Part shown: one piece after another, positions 46,803 through 58,900 of the stretch | Layout: each line of letters opens with the position of its first letter | Position numbering within the stretch: position 1 is the first letter of the stretch | Assembly: GCA_030710605.1 (NCBI GenBank) | Contig: CP092877.1 | Span: forward strand, 72,329,085-72,393,084 | DNA: 64,000 nt | DNA from: Cordylochernes scorpioides | Lineage: Eukaryota > Arthropoda > Arachnida > Pseudoscorpiones > Chernetidae | Reading direction: 5' to 3' | Translations under genes and position numbers: made by a program | Notes under the pieces: model-generated | What the model saw: the letters and a program-made list of their open reading frames with translations, nothing else | Databases searched by the model: none | What the model was told of the DNA's origin: nothing

Positions 46803-49332
46803 AGTATGGTTACATATAACGTGCCGTCTTTTTTTGTTTTAGTCTGAAAACATGACCCACAAGTTGTGTGAAATACCATTTCGATTCCCGGGACCGTGTT
46901 CTGAGGAAAATGTTTGAGCCGTTAGAGAGGACCATCCCGAGACTCCATCCCGAATTTGAACCGTTGCTATTTGCATATGTCCCGCGCTCGGAAGGATGGA
47001 GGAAGTGAAGCCAATTACAGATGGTTCCCGGCTAATTGGCCCGTGTTGTGTACAATGGAGGAGGCAAAAAACAACAATGTCCTGCTGCGGGTGTTTTTCT
47101 ACCCAAGCGTTCGTATATACCCGCTCTGTTTTAATTAATTAGTGACCATTTACCCGGGCTCAAGGTAAACCCACTTTCCGGGCCATTGAGTTTTGAGGCC
47201 GCGCGATCGGCCGTTTCGCCACGCACGCGCCTCCTCCACTCCAATCCTCCTATTCTTCTTTCACAGGGAGGGCGACCTTTCCCTTCTGGCGCCGTTACGT
47301 CACCTGTTGTCTTTTGGCATTAGTTTTTGTTTTCTTCTTCTTTTTAAACAAACCTGTGAACGTTGTCAAGTGGTGATTTATAACTTTTGCTTTTTGATAC
47401 CCATATAACCATCCTGTTTAGAAATTTGAGGTTGAAGTTTGTTTTTGTTTTGTTCTCAAATAGGGTCTCGCTTATTTTAACAAGTCGAACACCAGAAGGT
47501 GTTCTGGCAACTTGTAAGTGCAAATTTTTAAAAATGCTTTCCCAATATGGTGTACATGGACAAAATCAAGTCGTTTCTATGAGGCCTTTTTGTTGTTATT
47601 GTTCTTCGATGCTTTCGAGCTGATTTTTTTTTTTAATAGGTTTATAAAGGTTTCTGTGGCATTAGGGTTTTGCAGAGCAAGCAAACGTGAAATGTTACTC
47701 AAGATCAAAACAACCCCCTCAAAAAAAAAAAAAAAAAAAAAAACACGCGTGTTTTCCCAATCAAAATAGTGGCAGTTATGAAAATTTGCAATTATCTAAT
47801 TGAAACAATTCTATAAGAAGCCACAAACATCTACCATACCATATTCTATGTTCTCGGGATATGCTATTTCTAAGCGATCGGATGAATTCTTGTTAGTGTT
47901 TTATTATTATTTTTTAATATGACGATTTTAGGATTGTTTGTGCATGTGTGTGTTGCGTTATATCACCCAGGTAGCGTCAGCACCTAAACTGACACTTTAG
48001 ATGGCCATCTATTTATGTGTACCCTCCACTGTCTACACAGTCTTGACTCGAGTTTACTCACCTCAAAATTTCAACAAATGCTGTTTTCTTCAAAGTTTTA
48101 TTTCTCGGCGATTTTTACGAGGTTAAACTGTTTTCATTTCTAGCTCCCGAAGAGCTCTTCGGAAAGGGGGAGCGTGTACTAGGCTTGAAAGAATTTGGAA
48201 CAGGCACTTAGGGCTGACTCATGAAGCTCCATTTACTTTTGCTTTATAAAGTGGTCATTCGATTTAGTGTTGCCAGGTGGACATCCGCCAAATTGTATTT
48301 CCCGATACCAAATTGCCTATTATAAAGAAGGAACTGCGATGTTTTTATTATTATCCATTTTATGGATGATTTGTGATTGACACTCTCCACCGCTAAAGGG
48401 GAGGTTTCATCCTCTTCGTCGACGCACCGTCCCCAATATAGGGAGGGGTCTTGTACCCCCTCAACTCGGCTCGTGCAGCACCGCGGGCGGCAAGAGGAGG
48501 GGCCATTGTAACAACCCGGCTACTGCTACCCGGAGCGAAAGTCCTCTAATCTATGCAAATAGGGTGCAGCAAATTAAATAGCTCAATTTGGTCCCCCCCT
48601 CCCTAGGAACCTGTTTCGCCGGTACGCTCCCCCTCCATTACTGGAGTTTTACGAGCCCAGAAGCCGTAGGAAAGCCGGGCTTCATGTTTCCCGGCAATAT
48701 ATATTCTTCACCTTCTTTCCGGCTTGAGGCTTCCAGTTTTTCCACGGGTTATTTCATTGATGGCGGCGATGTCCCGAGGCGGCTGTGTGAACTCCGGCTT
48801 TTTACGGGCTCTGTTGAAGAAAGGAATTGCCTCAGTCCCGGCAAAAACTCGTCACCGCCCACTACAATGTAAACACCACGCCGACGGTGGCCTGCTTTTT
48901 GTCGCCGTCTGTGCCGACAAATTAACCCCCCCTCTCTTTGACGCCTTTTTTTTTAAACCCCCCTCGCCTTCTAATTATTGCTATCTTTGATTGGAGAACT
49001 TTTTGCTTGTCTCGGTATCTGTAATGACAAGATATAGCTCCATGTAACAATGTCAACGCTCCCCGGTTTTTTGGCGCCACGAGCTGGAATGTGTCATGCT
49101 ATTGTCGCATTAAGAACAGCAGCCTGGGTTTTTTTTTTATCTATCTCTGTTTGACCGGCTACTCGGGGTCTCTGGGGCGTTCTTGGTGCTTGCTTGTAGC
49201 TAACCTTCAGTTTACATTATTTCCCTCAACTTGGTGTTAATTTCATAGAATGATTACATGTAGGCCATCCACAGTCTATACAGACCTCACTTCTGTCAAA
49301 TACGTCCAAGTCTGCCACTATCACTTTAGCAT
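46803..49332. other. Copy 2 counterpart of 11534-14072, non-coding
   Basis: No gene is seen. A change near 46970 creates ATTTGCAT where copy 1 has ATTGGCAT. The 16-bp palindrome is kept at 48147-48162. A run of about 21 A lies near 47720. Confidence 0.55.
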
Positions 49333-49462
49333 TGTTCACTCTTGGTTATCTCGTGTGTCTTAAATAAAAGTCACCATGTACCAAATATCTTTCAGAGTTA
49401 TTGTCTGAATCCTTATATACATGCTATAAGGTAAAACTTCCTTTAAATTTTCTCCATGAGTG
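49333..49462. mobile_element. Truncated Tc1/mariner-type MITE, copy 2
   Basis: Counterpart of 14073-14204. The right end CTCCATGAGTG is followed by TA and the left end is missing. Confidence 0.65.
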
Positions 49463-49468
49463 TATATA

Positions 49469-49792
49469 GCATAAAGTTACGGAAAGATAAAATTCGTGTA
49501 CCAAAAGATGCACATCTCCCTTTATTTATGCATTAGAACCTTGCATTACCTTTATCACCCTAGTAAAAATGTGGGCCAAAGCCGGAAACTATTGGTATAC
49601 AGATTAGCTTTTTGTCTGAAAATGGTGTTGTGACTTATTCCATGACTACTACATGACTATTCCATGACAATATTCATGTGACTATATCACCACTAATATA
49701 GTTGTTTTTTACTAGGGTGATAAACCTGATGCATAAATAAAGGGAGAAGTGCCTCTTTTGGTACAAACACTCGCTGACCGCCATATAACTAC
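49469..49792. mobile_element. Second MITE family, copy 2
   Basis: Counterpart of 14211-14543 with the same inverted subterminal blocks and small internal deletions. Confidence 0.6.
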
Positions 49793-50293
49793 GCGCTCGT
49801 AAAAACTTTCCTCGATTAAGTTAAAAAAAAAGAAGAATTCGTCACTTGACACTCCCCGATTGTATTTTTATCAATCACCATAGTCTTAATTGCCACCTTG
49901 TGTAATCTTTTTTTAAAGTAAAAACTAAATGTTGCGGAAAATTTTATATTAAAAATTCCCACCCATTAGTTCTAGATTTTGGATATACCATTAGAAGAAC
50001 GAAGTGTTTATAAAAAAAATTGAACTTGGTTTTTGAATTTAGGAACCTCCAACATTCTTTAGAAGCTTGTATGTGAGGCTTATCTGTCCTCCAGAACCTA
50101 CAGTCCTTGCGCATATAGAAACTCGTATGGGAAACTGTTGTGAAAAGTTCCCCCATACAGTTAGGAAGATCAAACACAAGTGTTGTAGTCCATTGAAGCG
50201 TTATCCAAAGTGCACAACTTAGAAGAGAAATACTTTTATACCCATTCCAGAATTATGTAATTAAAAGAAATTACATTTCATATGCATTTGTAT
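49793..50293. other. Copy 2 stretch containing the empty LINE site
   Basis: ATTTCATAT occurs once at 50275-50283 and runs straight into GCATTTGTATTG. This is the pre-insertion allele of the copy 1 LINE site. Confidence 0.85.
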
Positions 50294-50592
50294 TGTTACG
50301 CCGCTGCCGTGTCGAGGATGGCCAAATAAGCAAACGGGATCAGTAAGGATCTCTGTTCCGACTCCTTTATTTACCTTCGTACCTTATGGCGAACAAAGTA
50401 AGTAACATACAGGGAACATCATCCAACAGCCAACAACAGGGAGGAAGACTTCACTCCTGGTCGTCAGCTGGACTTCTTCCTTCTTGACTGGTCCGTCCTC
50501 TCAGCTATTCTTGGGGTGAACATATGTGGTCGAACTGACCCTGCTTACCACCACGGCGATGTGGACGTATTCTTTCTTTCATCGTCATAACA
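50294..50592 (-). mobile_element. Possible solo LTR, copy 2
   Basis: TGTTACG ... CATAACA, with the same minus-strand AATAAA. One terminal base differs from copy 1. Confidence 0.45.
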
Positions 50593-51171
50593 GAACACAC
50601 CAAAGTAGTTGTTAGTGCGAACGGAAAAGGTGGAAACATATTTTTACCTTGTTTGTTTACATTTGAAACGCAATTCTTCATTCACTTAAAGGAAGATATA
50701 CCTACCTAATCAATGATCAGTGAACACCTCAAGCAACCTCAACATAGTTGTTATATTATGGAAACAAGTGTAGAATATTTCTGGTTTTAACATTTCGATG
50801 ACGCTATTCTGTTATATTTTAGGCCCAATGATATATCAGAGATTACTATCCAAACAGTAAGAGTTGTTTCCCTTTAGGATGTTTTGGCAAGCTACTTGTC
50901 CCCAGACCGGAACCAAAAGCGATATTTCCCAATACAGCCAGTAAGGATCAAACAAGTCACTTGGACAAACAAGTTACTCACTTGGATTACACGACACCCG
51001 AAAGGGAAGAAAGAGGTCGTATTGACGTGTCGTCCCTCCCCGGCGTAAACAGTCTCGAAATGAAAGATCGATACAACAACATTGTGTCTCCCTTAAATCA
51101 ATCCTTGTCCCTAGAGGCAGAATTCGATGGGACAACGTCGTCCCTGGAGTCAACTTCACGTTTATAGTTAG

Positions 51172-51209
51172 CTGAAGAAGGGCTTGCCCGAAAGCTTTAA
51201 AGGAAGCTC
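51172..51209 (+). ncRNA. Hammerhead-like core, copy 2
   Basis: Identical to 17252-17289: CTGAAGA, GGGC/GCCC hairpin, GAAA, GCTT/AAGC hairpin, then UC. Confidence 0.45.
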
Positions 51210-51743
51210 CTTTAATAATTAATCATTGGTAGGCTTAAATAACTGGCACTTGACAGCGGTGGGGGCTGAAGGGTTGTCTGGGGAATAAAACACGGTGAGT
51301 TTACCATTCCTACTACAGGTCTAACTGTCAGCGATACTAAGATTGATTTGCATAGCAAGGGAGTAAACATGCTCATTTTCGCGCCACATCCGCCATCTAT
51401 AGGTGAAGCGTGTAACTATTGAACAAAAAAACTCAACTGATGTTCCTGTACCAGCTTTAATATCTTCATCAGATCAGCAGCGGCGCCCAGCTACCGAAAT
51501 GCCACACAATAATTCCTTTATAGCACGCGTGGTAGATTGCTTTCCTTGCTATCACCACCGTTAGGTTCTTTCCTGTAGCCAGCAGGTCTCTCTGCACAGC
51601 ATGGATAATTTTATTGGCTCTTCTAATTAATTGTTAAGAAAAAAATTATGATAAAATAAAGGTGTAATATATAATAAAGAGTTAAATAAAGTGTAAAGAA
51701 ATTATACAGTTGTATATGTAGAAATTTCTTCAGTGAGGAATAC

Positions 51744-51789
51744 TTCCCCACCGTGAGAGAGTTCTCTTCCCCACCGTGAGAGAGTTCTC
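51744..51789 (+). repeat. 23-bp tandem duplication, copy 2 only
   Basis: TTCCCCACCGTGAGAGAG plus TTCTC occurs twice in a row here and once in copy 1 (about 17826-17848). Confidence 0.85.
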
Positions 51790-52036
51790 TTCCAGACAAG
51801 GTCTTCTTGGACCTTCCTCAGTTTCACACCGAGGAGTACAGTATAGATCGTGGATGCAACATGATAGCATGGTTGGACTAGTCATCATTGTCGATGTTGG
51901 ACACCAGTTGTCCTGGAGTCGATATGGTAGAGAGGCAACTTTTAAATAAAATTTCTATCAAGCCTGTTGAATGCTGGACGAAGAAGACCCCCTCTTTGTC
52001 TGGAGGAGGACTCTCGCAAGGTGGGGAAGCATTCTT

Positions 52037-52136
52037 NNNNNNNNNNNNNNNNNNNNNNNNNNNNNNNNNNNNNNNNNNNNNNNNNNNNNNNNNNNNNNNN
52101 NNNNNNNNNNNNNNNNNNNNNNNNNNNNNNNNNNNN
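52037..52136. other. Assembly gap, exactly 100 N, in copy 2
   Basis: This second 100-N placeholder lies about 90 bases beyond the position homologous to the start of the copy 1 gap. Contigs therefore broke in the same interval in both copies, which points to a high-copy or otherwise hard-to-assemble sequence there. Confidence 0.97.
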
Positions 52137-53357
52137 CGAATCCTGACACCCCTTAACAACGAGTAGTAGTTCAGAAAGTAGGGGGTTTAATGCTCTAAGT
52201 GTGGAAGACATAACTGATGGATAACCGATCATCATCTTACCAAAGTTTTTAGATAGTTTGGGGAAAATTGTTTTTTGTTTTTTTCTGTAGTCTTCCTAGT
52301 TTTTCTCGTTGCATGAGTGAATGTTGAATTAAAAATGATAATTAGCTAAATAAATATATATATATAGAACAGAAATGGAAGTTGTTTTCCCTCCTTTTTA
52401 ATTGTAATTCATTGATAGTGTGCGTCCTTTTTACATATCTTCCGTGTGGAAAGCGATATGCAAATTGAGCATGTTAGTCGCCGACAGCTTTATTTTAGGG
52501 ACACCCCCATGGGTGTTTCTGTATCGCATCTCAGGCGTATTTTAAGAAAGGTTGGTTGGTCGGTGGTTGGGCGAAGAAAGTTGGAGAGAGAGAAGGTCAA
52601 TGTCACCGCCGCGAGCGCTGCCGACGCCGCCGCCAGAAAGAGAGAAATAAAAAAAGAATGGGGAGAGAGTCGCTGATGACAACTCCTCAGTCCCCCCAGC
52701 AGTCGGAATGTAGCCGTGGTACAATGACCCACTGCCCACAAACCGGCTCTGCCATCCCCGCCTCTTGTACTTCCTCGCGCATCCGGGACTGCAGTACAAC
52801 CCCATGTACGCGGGGAGAACAACTCGACCTCAGAATCGCGAACCTTCCCTCTTTAGTATGGACATAATTGTCTACGTGCAATTGACTTTTCTGCGGAACC
52901 ATAGTTGCATATCGCGAAATTCTAGCTTCTCAGAGTAGAAGGGACTTTGCTATTAGTAATGTAGATGTTTTTGGTTATGGATACGAAAATATGTTTAGCT
53001 TTTACTCTCTTTTTTTTGTATAATAAAGAGATTGTATACAGATAATGTTGCGTTGCATATGTCAGCATGCAGATAATTGTTGCGTTATATATAAGAGCGT
53101 TTCGGCAATTTGCATATACAAGTGTATATACACAAATGTTTTGCATATTGGCTGGTACGGTAGCCAATGGTGAATTAACGCCTCCTGAAAATATTCCGAT
53201 TAGTCCTGGGTGGTTTGTTTAGTTTCACCTCGAAAGTAGCTTCAATTGGAAGATGTTGATATAGCTGACTGGCAGGATGCGTTGAAACGGCGAGTTAGAG
53301 GGTGACGTGACTCGTTAAGAATGCCTATTTCAGAATTTATGTTTTCTTCTTATGGAT
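52137..53357. other. Sequence seen only in copy 2 (lost in the copy 1 gap)
   Basis: About 1.2 kb with no recognised gene. A GC-rich block near 52600-52840 is open in several frames on both strands (110 codons at most), with alanine- and arginine-rich low-complexity products. An octamer lies at 52458-52465. Near 53040-53160 words such as AGATAATGTTGCGTT and TTGCATAT repeat. Confidence 0.55.
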
Positions 53358-53492
53358 TGACATGACATTTTAAGAGTATCCTCAAGTTTTTAGGTGTGTT
53401 GTTTCGAGAGTTTCATAAATACCAATATATTGATAAATACCGATGGATAGTGGGCTGCCTAGACCGAAGTCTGTTAGCAAAATCAAGGTGTA

Positions 53493-53587
53493 ACAGTGGA
53501 AGTCCGCCGTGAGATCAGGGTCCGAGCGACAGTGGAAGTCCGCCGTGAAATCAGGGTCCGAGCGACAGTGGAAGTCCGCCGTGTGAT
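53493..53587 (+). repeat. 36-bp tandem repeat, copy 2
   Basis: Counterpart of 18242-18336, with the same number of units and a few substitutions. Confidence 0.85.
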
Positions 53588-55650
53588 ACCCGGAAGACAT
53601 CCATCAGGCGTTAATTGCCAAGCTCGGCGCTGATCCATCACTGACCGGCCGAACCACAAAAACTCCCTAATTGAACTCCTAAATATTTTAATGAACTGGG
53701 CGCTCGGGCAACTACTCTCCCAGTGGTGCCCTTAGAGATTCCAATAGCCCAACAAGAACATCGCTAAATCAACTCTGCGTTCAAACCAATACTACGAAGC
53801 ATTAGCTACGCCGTTCCTTTTTTAGTGAATTTACAAACCGGCTCAAAACAACAGCTTCGACCTCAATATGCATACAGGATTTCCTGAGATGCTAATAATT
53901 CGAGCGTGGGTATTTCTGCACTTTGCCGACATGTCAATTAAGTTTGCGAAGCCGACTTTTCCCTTTATTGGATCACAGTAAATCATAATCGGCGCAATCG
54001 CTGCCTTAATTTAAATCCATGCATTCTGGTTCGGGCCCTCGTCGAGGTTTGGAAGCAATTCCATTCCCAAAGATTCGCTTGGGTGGTGTCTCCCGGGATA
54101 GGCGCACATCCTTCCTGCCCACCGCGGACGGACATTGTACTCATCATGATGAGGTGTGTGATGATTAACTGGCTTCCCGCCGGATGTTTTTACTGCATCA
54201 TGTTGGCCAATCCCCTTTTGACTGAATAACAAAGATCGATCTTTAATTGGCTAAACTCCATGGTACAATATTTGGGACCCTAATGTACAAGAGCGATGTC
54301 CTCCCGACTCGGTACAATCTTTCTCAAACAACTACTCAGATGACAAAATAACTGGACAACACCTGTGTCAAGTACCACGGGATTAAGTCGTGTTTTAGGA
54401 CTTAAGATGGGTAGCGGTGTAATTGCATTTTCTACTTTCTGGACCTCTCCACATTACTTTCAATGTATATAAAGAATAATCTAAAAGTCCTTACTAGATG
54501 TGCTATCGATGTTGCCTTCTGGTGTTAATCTAGCGATTATCAACAAGAAATATCTCTCCTACTTTATATTTTAAATAAATTATGTGGGGGGGGGGGGGGG
54601 GGGGGGGGAAGGTGTAAACTCTAAATTCATGATTCTCTATTAGCAGGAACACACACAAGGTCATTTGTTCCTCTCAACTTCCAAAGCGGCGATGCAACAG
54701 GGGTGAATAATCGCCGTTCATCCGCGAGGATGCGAGTGAAGAACCAGCTTGCGCACATGGACTTCTTATCTTACTTCAAAAAGGGGCGGCAGACCCGGTC
54801 AAACAAGACGTCGCAACTCTTGGCGAAAGGGAATTTCTTCGGACGTCGTCTTATCGTCCCTCTCCCTCCTTTCTGCTGCTAATGGAAGTTCGGAGCATTG
54901 TTCTTCTCCAGACGATGACCTTTCTTATCTCACACCTCCAGGGGACAAATATTTGTTGGTGCGGTGAGAGTGGGGTGAAATTAGGAAACACAAGATGGCG
55001 TCGTTATTTAGTAGACCCCTCGTGATAACCATCGCGTGGGTATTTCGACTGCTTCTACTTGGTGTTGTTGTCGTGTCCGACGAAGAGTCTCAGATGTCTC
55101 CATGCATCTCTATCACAGCAGTAGCAATGTTCTTTATCTTGGGTATGTAAAGCTGCTTCTCTGGGTCCATGTCAATTTTCTGCAAGGCTGCGGTCATTGC
55201 TGGGCATGAGAATATGTGGGTAGGTTTTAGTTCCACACCAGGATAATTGTTGCATGTCCTGTAGGACTGCTTCTACTGTAAGCGCGATATGCCTACAAAC
55301 CTAGAAGTAAATCGTCTTTGATATTTACAGAGTTTCCCAAATCCTGGTTACTTGCACATACTGGTGGGGTTTGACTCGTGTAAGAATCGGGGCATTCAAG
55401 TTATTTCTTTATATGAAACGGTATTCAACATAAAGTTGCGGGAGGATGGTGTACCATATATATAATAGCATAGACAATTAGGAAAGGTACAAGCACTTTA
55501 AGATAGCAAAGCAATTTATTTTGTTTAAAACAAATTCAACCTGGTTTAGAGAGATGGATGAGATGGAGAGATGCTTGGAGCACAGAACGCCTACTACCCA
55601 GACACAACCGAAAAGCGGCAACGGATAGGCTGCGAGTAAATAAATGTTGA
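53588..55650. other. Copy 2 counterpart of 18337-20400, non-coding
   Basis: No gene is seen. It is nearly identical to copy 1 over long blocks, apart from the expanded G tract. Confidence 0.55.
54586..54608 (+). repeat. Poly-G tract (23 G), copy 2
   Basis: Copy 1 has 7 G at the homologous site. With the 2952 tract the expansions go in opposite directions in the two copies. Confidence 0.9.
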
Positions 55651-55659
55651 AAATTATAA

Positions 55660-55800
55660 TAATCTCTTGGTTAAATAATAAACCTTCTCTCTGCCACAAT
55701 ATATTATATATATGTTCAGTGAGGGATTCGAACCTGTGAACGACAACTGCCAATTGACGCTCCCCGCAGAATTGTCGAGGACTAGATATCCTAATTCTTC
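55660..55800 (-). repeat. tRNA-derived SINE, copy 2
   Basis: The B box GGTTCGAATCC is intact on the minus strand (55734-55724), with the same D-arm-like segment upstream. Counterpart of 20405-20550. Confidence 0.6.
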
Positions 55801-55866
55801 AATGCCCTTAATTGAGAGACTTTACCTGGTATGTGTGAAAAGTGGTACAAAGGTGAAATTGTACTG

Positions 55867-55995
55867 CTATCAGGTAGATAAATTAAGAAAAAGGGCCGTC
55901 TCCTTATAGTGCAACTAAAAGTTGGTGGTGGCTTGCGCCATATGTCGGAAGCAAGGCGCAAGTCATCAGAAGTCATTTTCTTAATTCACCTGGTA
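55867..55995. repeat. Hairpin with deleted right arm, copy 2
   Basis: The left arm is complete. The right arm lacks about 30 bases between GCGCAAGTCAT and TTTTCTTAATTCACC, so the long fold of copy 1 is lost. Confidence 0.7.
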
Positions 55996-58900
55996 TATCA
56001 AGTGATTATTTTTCAGTTTCCCTCACAATCTGAATTGAACAAAGAGGGGATGTGAATCTTGCCTTCACGAATCCTAAGCCCTATTCCCGCACACCATGAG
56101 TGGTTGACTTGAGGTGCATCGAGTTCGATTTAGCGATTATTAGAGGAACTCTATTGTCAGAGGAAAGAGTTCAGGGGAAAGATTTAGATCAAGGAAATGT
56201 TAAATCGGGGATCTTTAAATCTGGATTTTCATTTTCTTAAGTGCTAGTACACCCCTACCTCAAGGCACCGTACTTATAACTTGAGGCATGTTGAATTTGT
56301 AAGCCAGATAGGAATGTCTTAGGCAATCTTCTGGCCATCTCATTTGTTTGTTGTTTCTTCAGGCGCCGCTATCTTCAGTTGTTTACGACATTTCTTATCT
56401 TTTTTATTGTTTCTCCTCTTAGATAATAATTACAATTCCCTAAAAGATCTCTGGCTCTAATTGCGTCGAACTTTGGTTTATGAATTCTATTTAAGAATGC
56501 CTCATTGTTCTTAGGTCCGGTAGCCATGACAAACGGATCATTGGTCGGGGTATCGCCATCATTTGTTGCTCGCCTCTCCCTACAAAAAACGCTCGTTCCC
56601 TTCTCGAATGGTCAGCCTTTCAATTACGAGCGTCCCAAACCTAATCGACCAATCATTGGCTCCTTGTTTGCGTCTCGAATTGAGCGGAAGATTAGCGCTA
56701 ATGTATAGGAAGTTGTTTGTCCCGGGGGTGTTTGCTCGGGATGGATAGCTTCCCCAACCACCGCAGGAATGCCAAGGTCAAGAAGCTCTTCCATAGGCTT
56801 CTGGTTTAGCTTTTTCTTTCTCTTTTAAGTGGAGAGGGAACGCCAATAAGAAAGACAAAAGAGGCTGTATTTGTCTAAGTGCCCTCCCTGACCGGCGTCG
56901 TGTTTGCGAAAAACACCGCACCACAGAGGGGGGTATATTTAGCTAGTTGACTCAAGAGTTAGGTATGGTTAGGTTTTAGGCAGCGTTGAACTAGAAGACT
57001 CTTGTTGTACGTATTTGTATTGTCGGATTGTCATTGTGGGGGGATTCAGGACGTCTGCATATACACACACTTGCCTGCTGTGCCTTTCCTTTGAACACCA
57101 ACTTGAATTTACGTTCTCCTCAAAATTTACCTCTATGAGGTTTCACGCTGAAGGTCCAAACTTTCTTTGTGGGGGTCTAATGGTAACCTGCCCGATTGTC
57201 ATCTTGAATGTTGCACCTGTTTTCTCCTCACTGCCTCTTCTCATTTGCCCTCTCTACTGGGCCAACGTCAGGGTGGGTTCCTTTTTTAATATATAAATAG
57301 TTTTGGTGTTATTGTTTCTGTTCCCACGCTTCAACAACCCTTTCAGCACGGTCGATCTGTCCTCCTTATGTCACCCTCTCTGCCTTTTCTTCCTCTAAAG
57401 GGACCGTAGCGATGCTCCCATGGACCTTCCTTAACTGGGTTAGGTTCTTTGTCCGCGGCGGGACCCAGGAATTGGGCTAATGCCTCGTCAGGTCCCCCTC
57501 GCTTCATTTAAATGGCCTGGGGTCAGCAGCCCACTCCTTCTAACGAGGCGGTGGTCCACTCCCCTCCCTGCGCGGGAATCTTCTTCTCCCCGTTTCTTTT
57601 CAGCCTGACTTGACTGACTGACCTACTGATGAATGCAATTTTACATGCTCTTGGTGGTGGAAGGCCTTCTTTTTTATCTTCTTCATTCTTTTATGGTTGT
57701 GCTGTTGCTCTTGAAACGAGGCTATTTTAGATGCGCTTTTTTTTTTGGAGGGGAAAGAGGCGCAAATTCTTGTTGCCTGTGAAGGGTGAACTCAAGCTCA
57801 TTTTAAAAATTTCTGTGGACAGAAGGGCTTTCTCTCTGAATGATCGAGGAAGGATAAGAGCGGCTCAATATCCACGTTTGAAGGTCGCTCCAAACAGCTG
57901 CCGAATTCAACTGAATAAATAAATATGACCTTCAGTTGTTTCCTCTTCCATTATTTCTGCGCGGTAGCTTATACCCTGCTGGAATGTCATTTGGTTAACT
58001 GTTGCGTACACATTGGGGATCCGCCAGCGCATTGTGCGTGTTGAGGGCGTTTGTGACCAAGTCAGAAATAATCTATTCCGAAAAGAACTTAGCCCGAAAT
58101 CCACTCTCCCAGCAGGAGGAAAAGACAGTTGGTGTGTAATGATCACCTTCCTCTGTTGCGCTTACCCAGTAATTAGGATGACTAAGCTTTGATTGGATTT
58201 GATTACTTCAAGGTTTCGCAGATGGTTTCCTCCAAACTTTGGCAATTATGAATCCTCCTGTAATTTGAACGCTGTCCTACTTCCGCACCCCCTTTCCTCT
58301 GCTCTCACCACCTCCCCTAACCCCCTAATTTTATAGGTCTTATTAGGAGCTGTTAGCTCGACGGGTTACAAACCGGGTTTGATAGATAGCCCCCCTTTCC
58401 TTCAAATTGAAAAAAGCGCCATCGCAGCTTGTTAACAGGGCCTTTCTAAACTAAAATCCGTTCGATCACAATTTTTCTAAACCTCTACACGTAGTGCAGC
58501 GGCAATCTAATCAGCATTACCTTCTTTTCAATTCTCTCTTCGGTGGCTTTTATCAGTTTTTACTGATTTTTTTAAATCTTATAAACTTTTTGATTTTTTC
58601 CAGAATCGGTGGCGGAATGTAAAAACACCAGTGTGAGCAGGATTGTTTGTTCTTCCCAGAGAGAGATCATATTTTAATACAAATTTTCCTCACACTTGGT
58701 GAAGCTGTAAATAGGTTTCTCTTTCCACCTCGGCTTTACTTCAGCAGCGCCATCCGAGTTTTCCTCGCCGAACGTTTTGTTTCTCGACGCTGGGAGTGAT
58801 GCTGGGCGCGCGCCATACTGTCTGGGAGGCCAATCATTGTTTGATGAATGGCTGGCTAACTTCGAGGGAGATCTTACGTTTGGGTCCCTTCTTCTTCTTC

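Larger units (their letters stand above)
50593..52036. other. Copy 2 stretch up to the gap, non-coding
   Basis: No gene is seen. It runs about 90 bases further than copy 1 before its gap, through AATAAAATTTCTATCAAGCC. An LTR boundary is possible but unproven. Confidence 0.5.
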
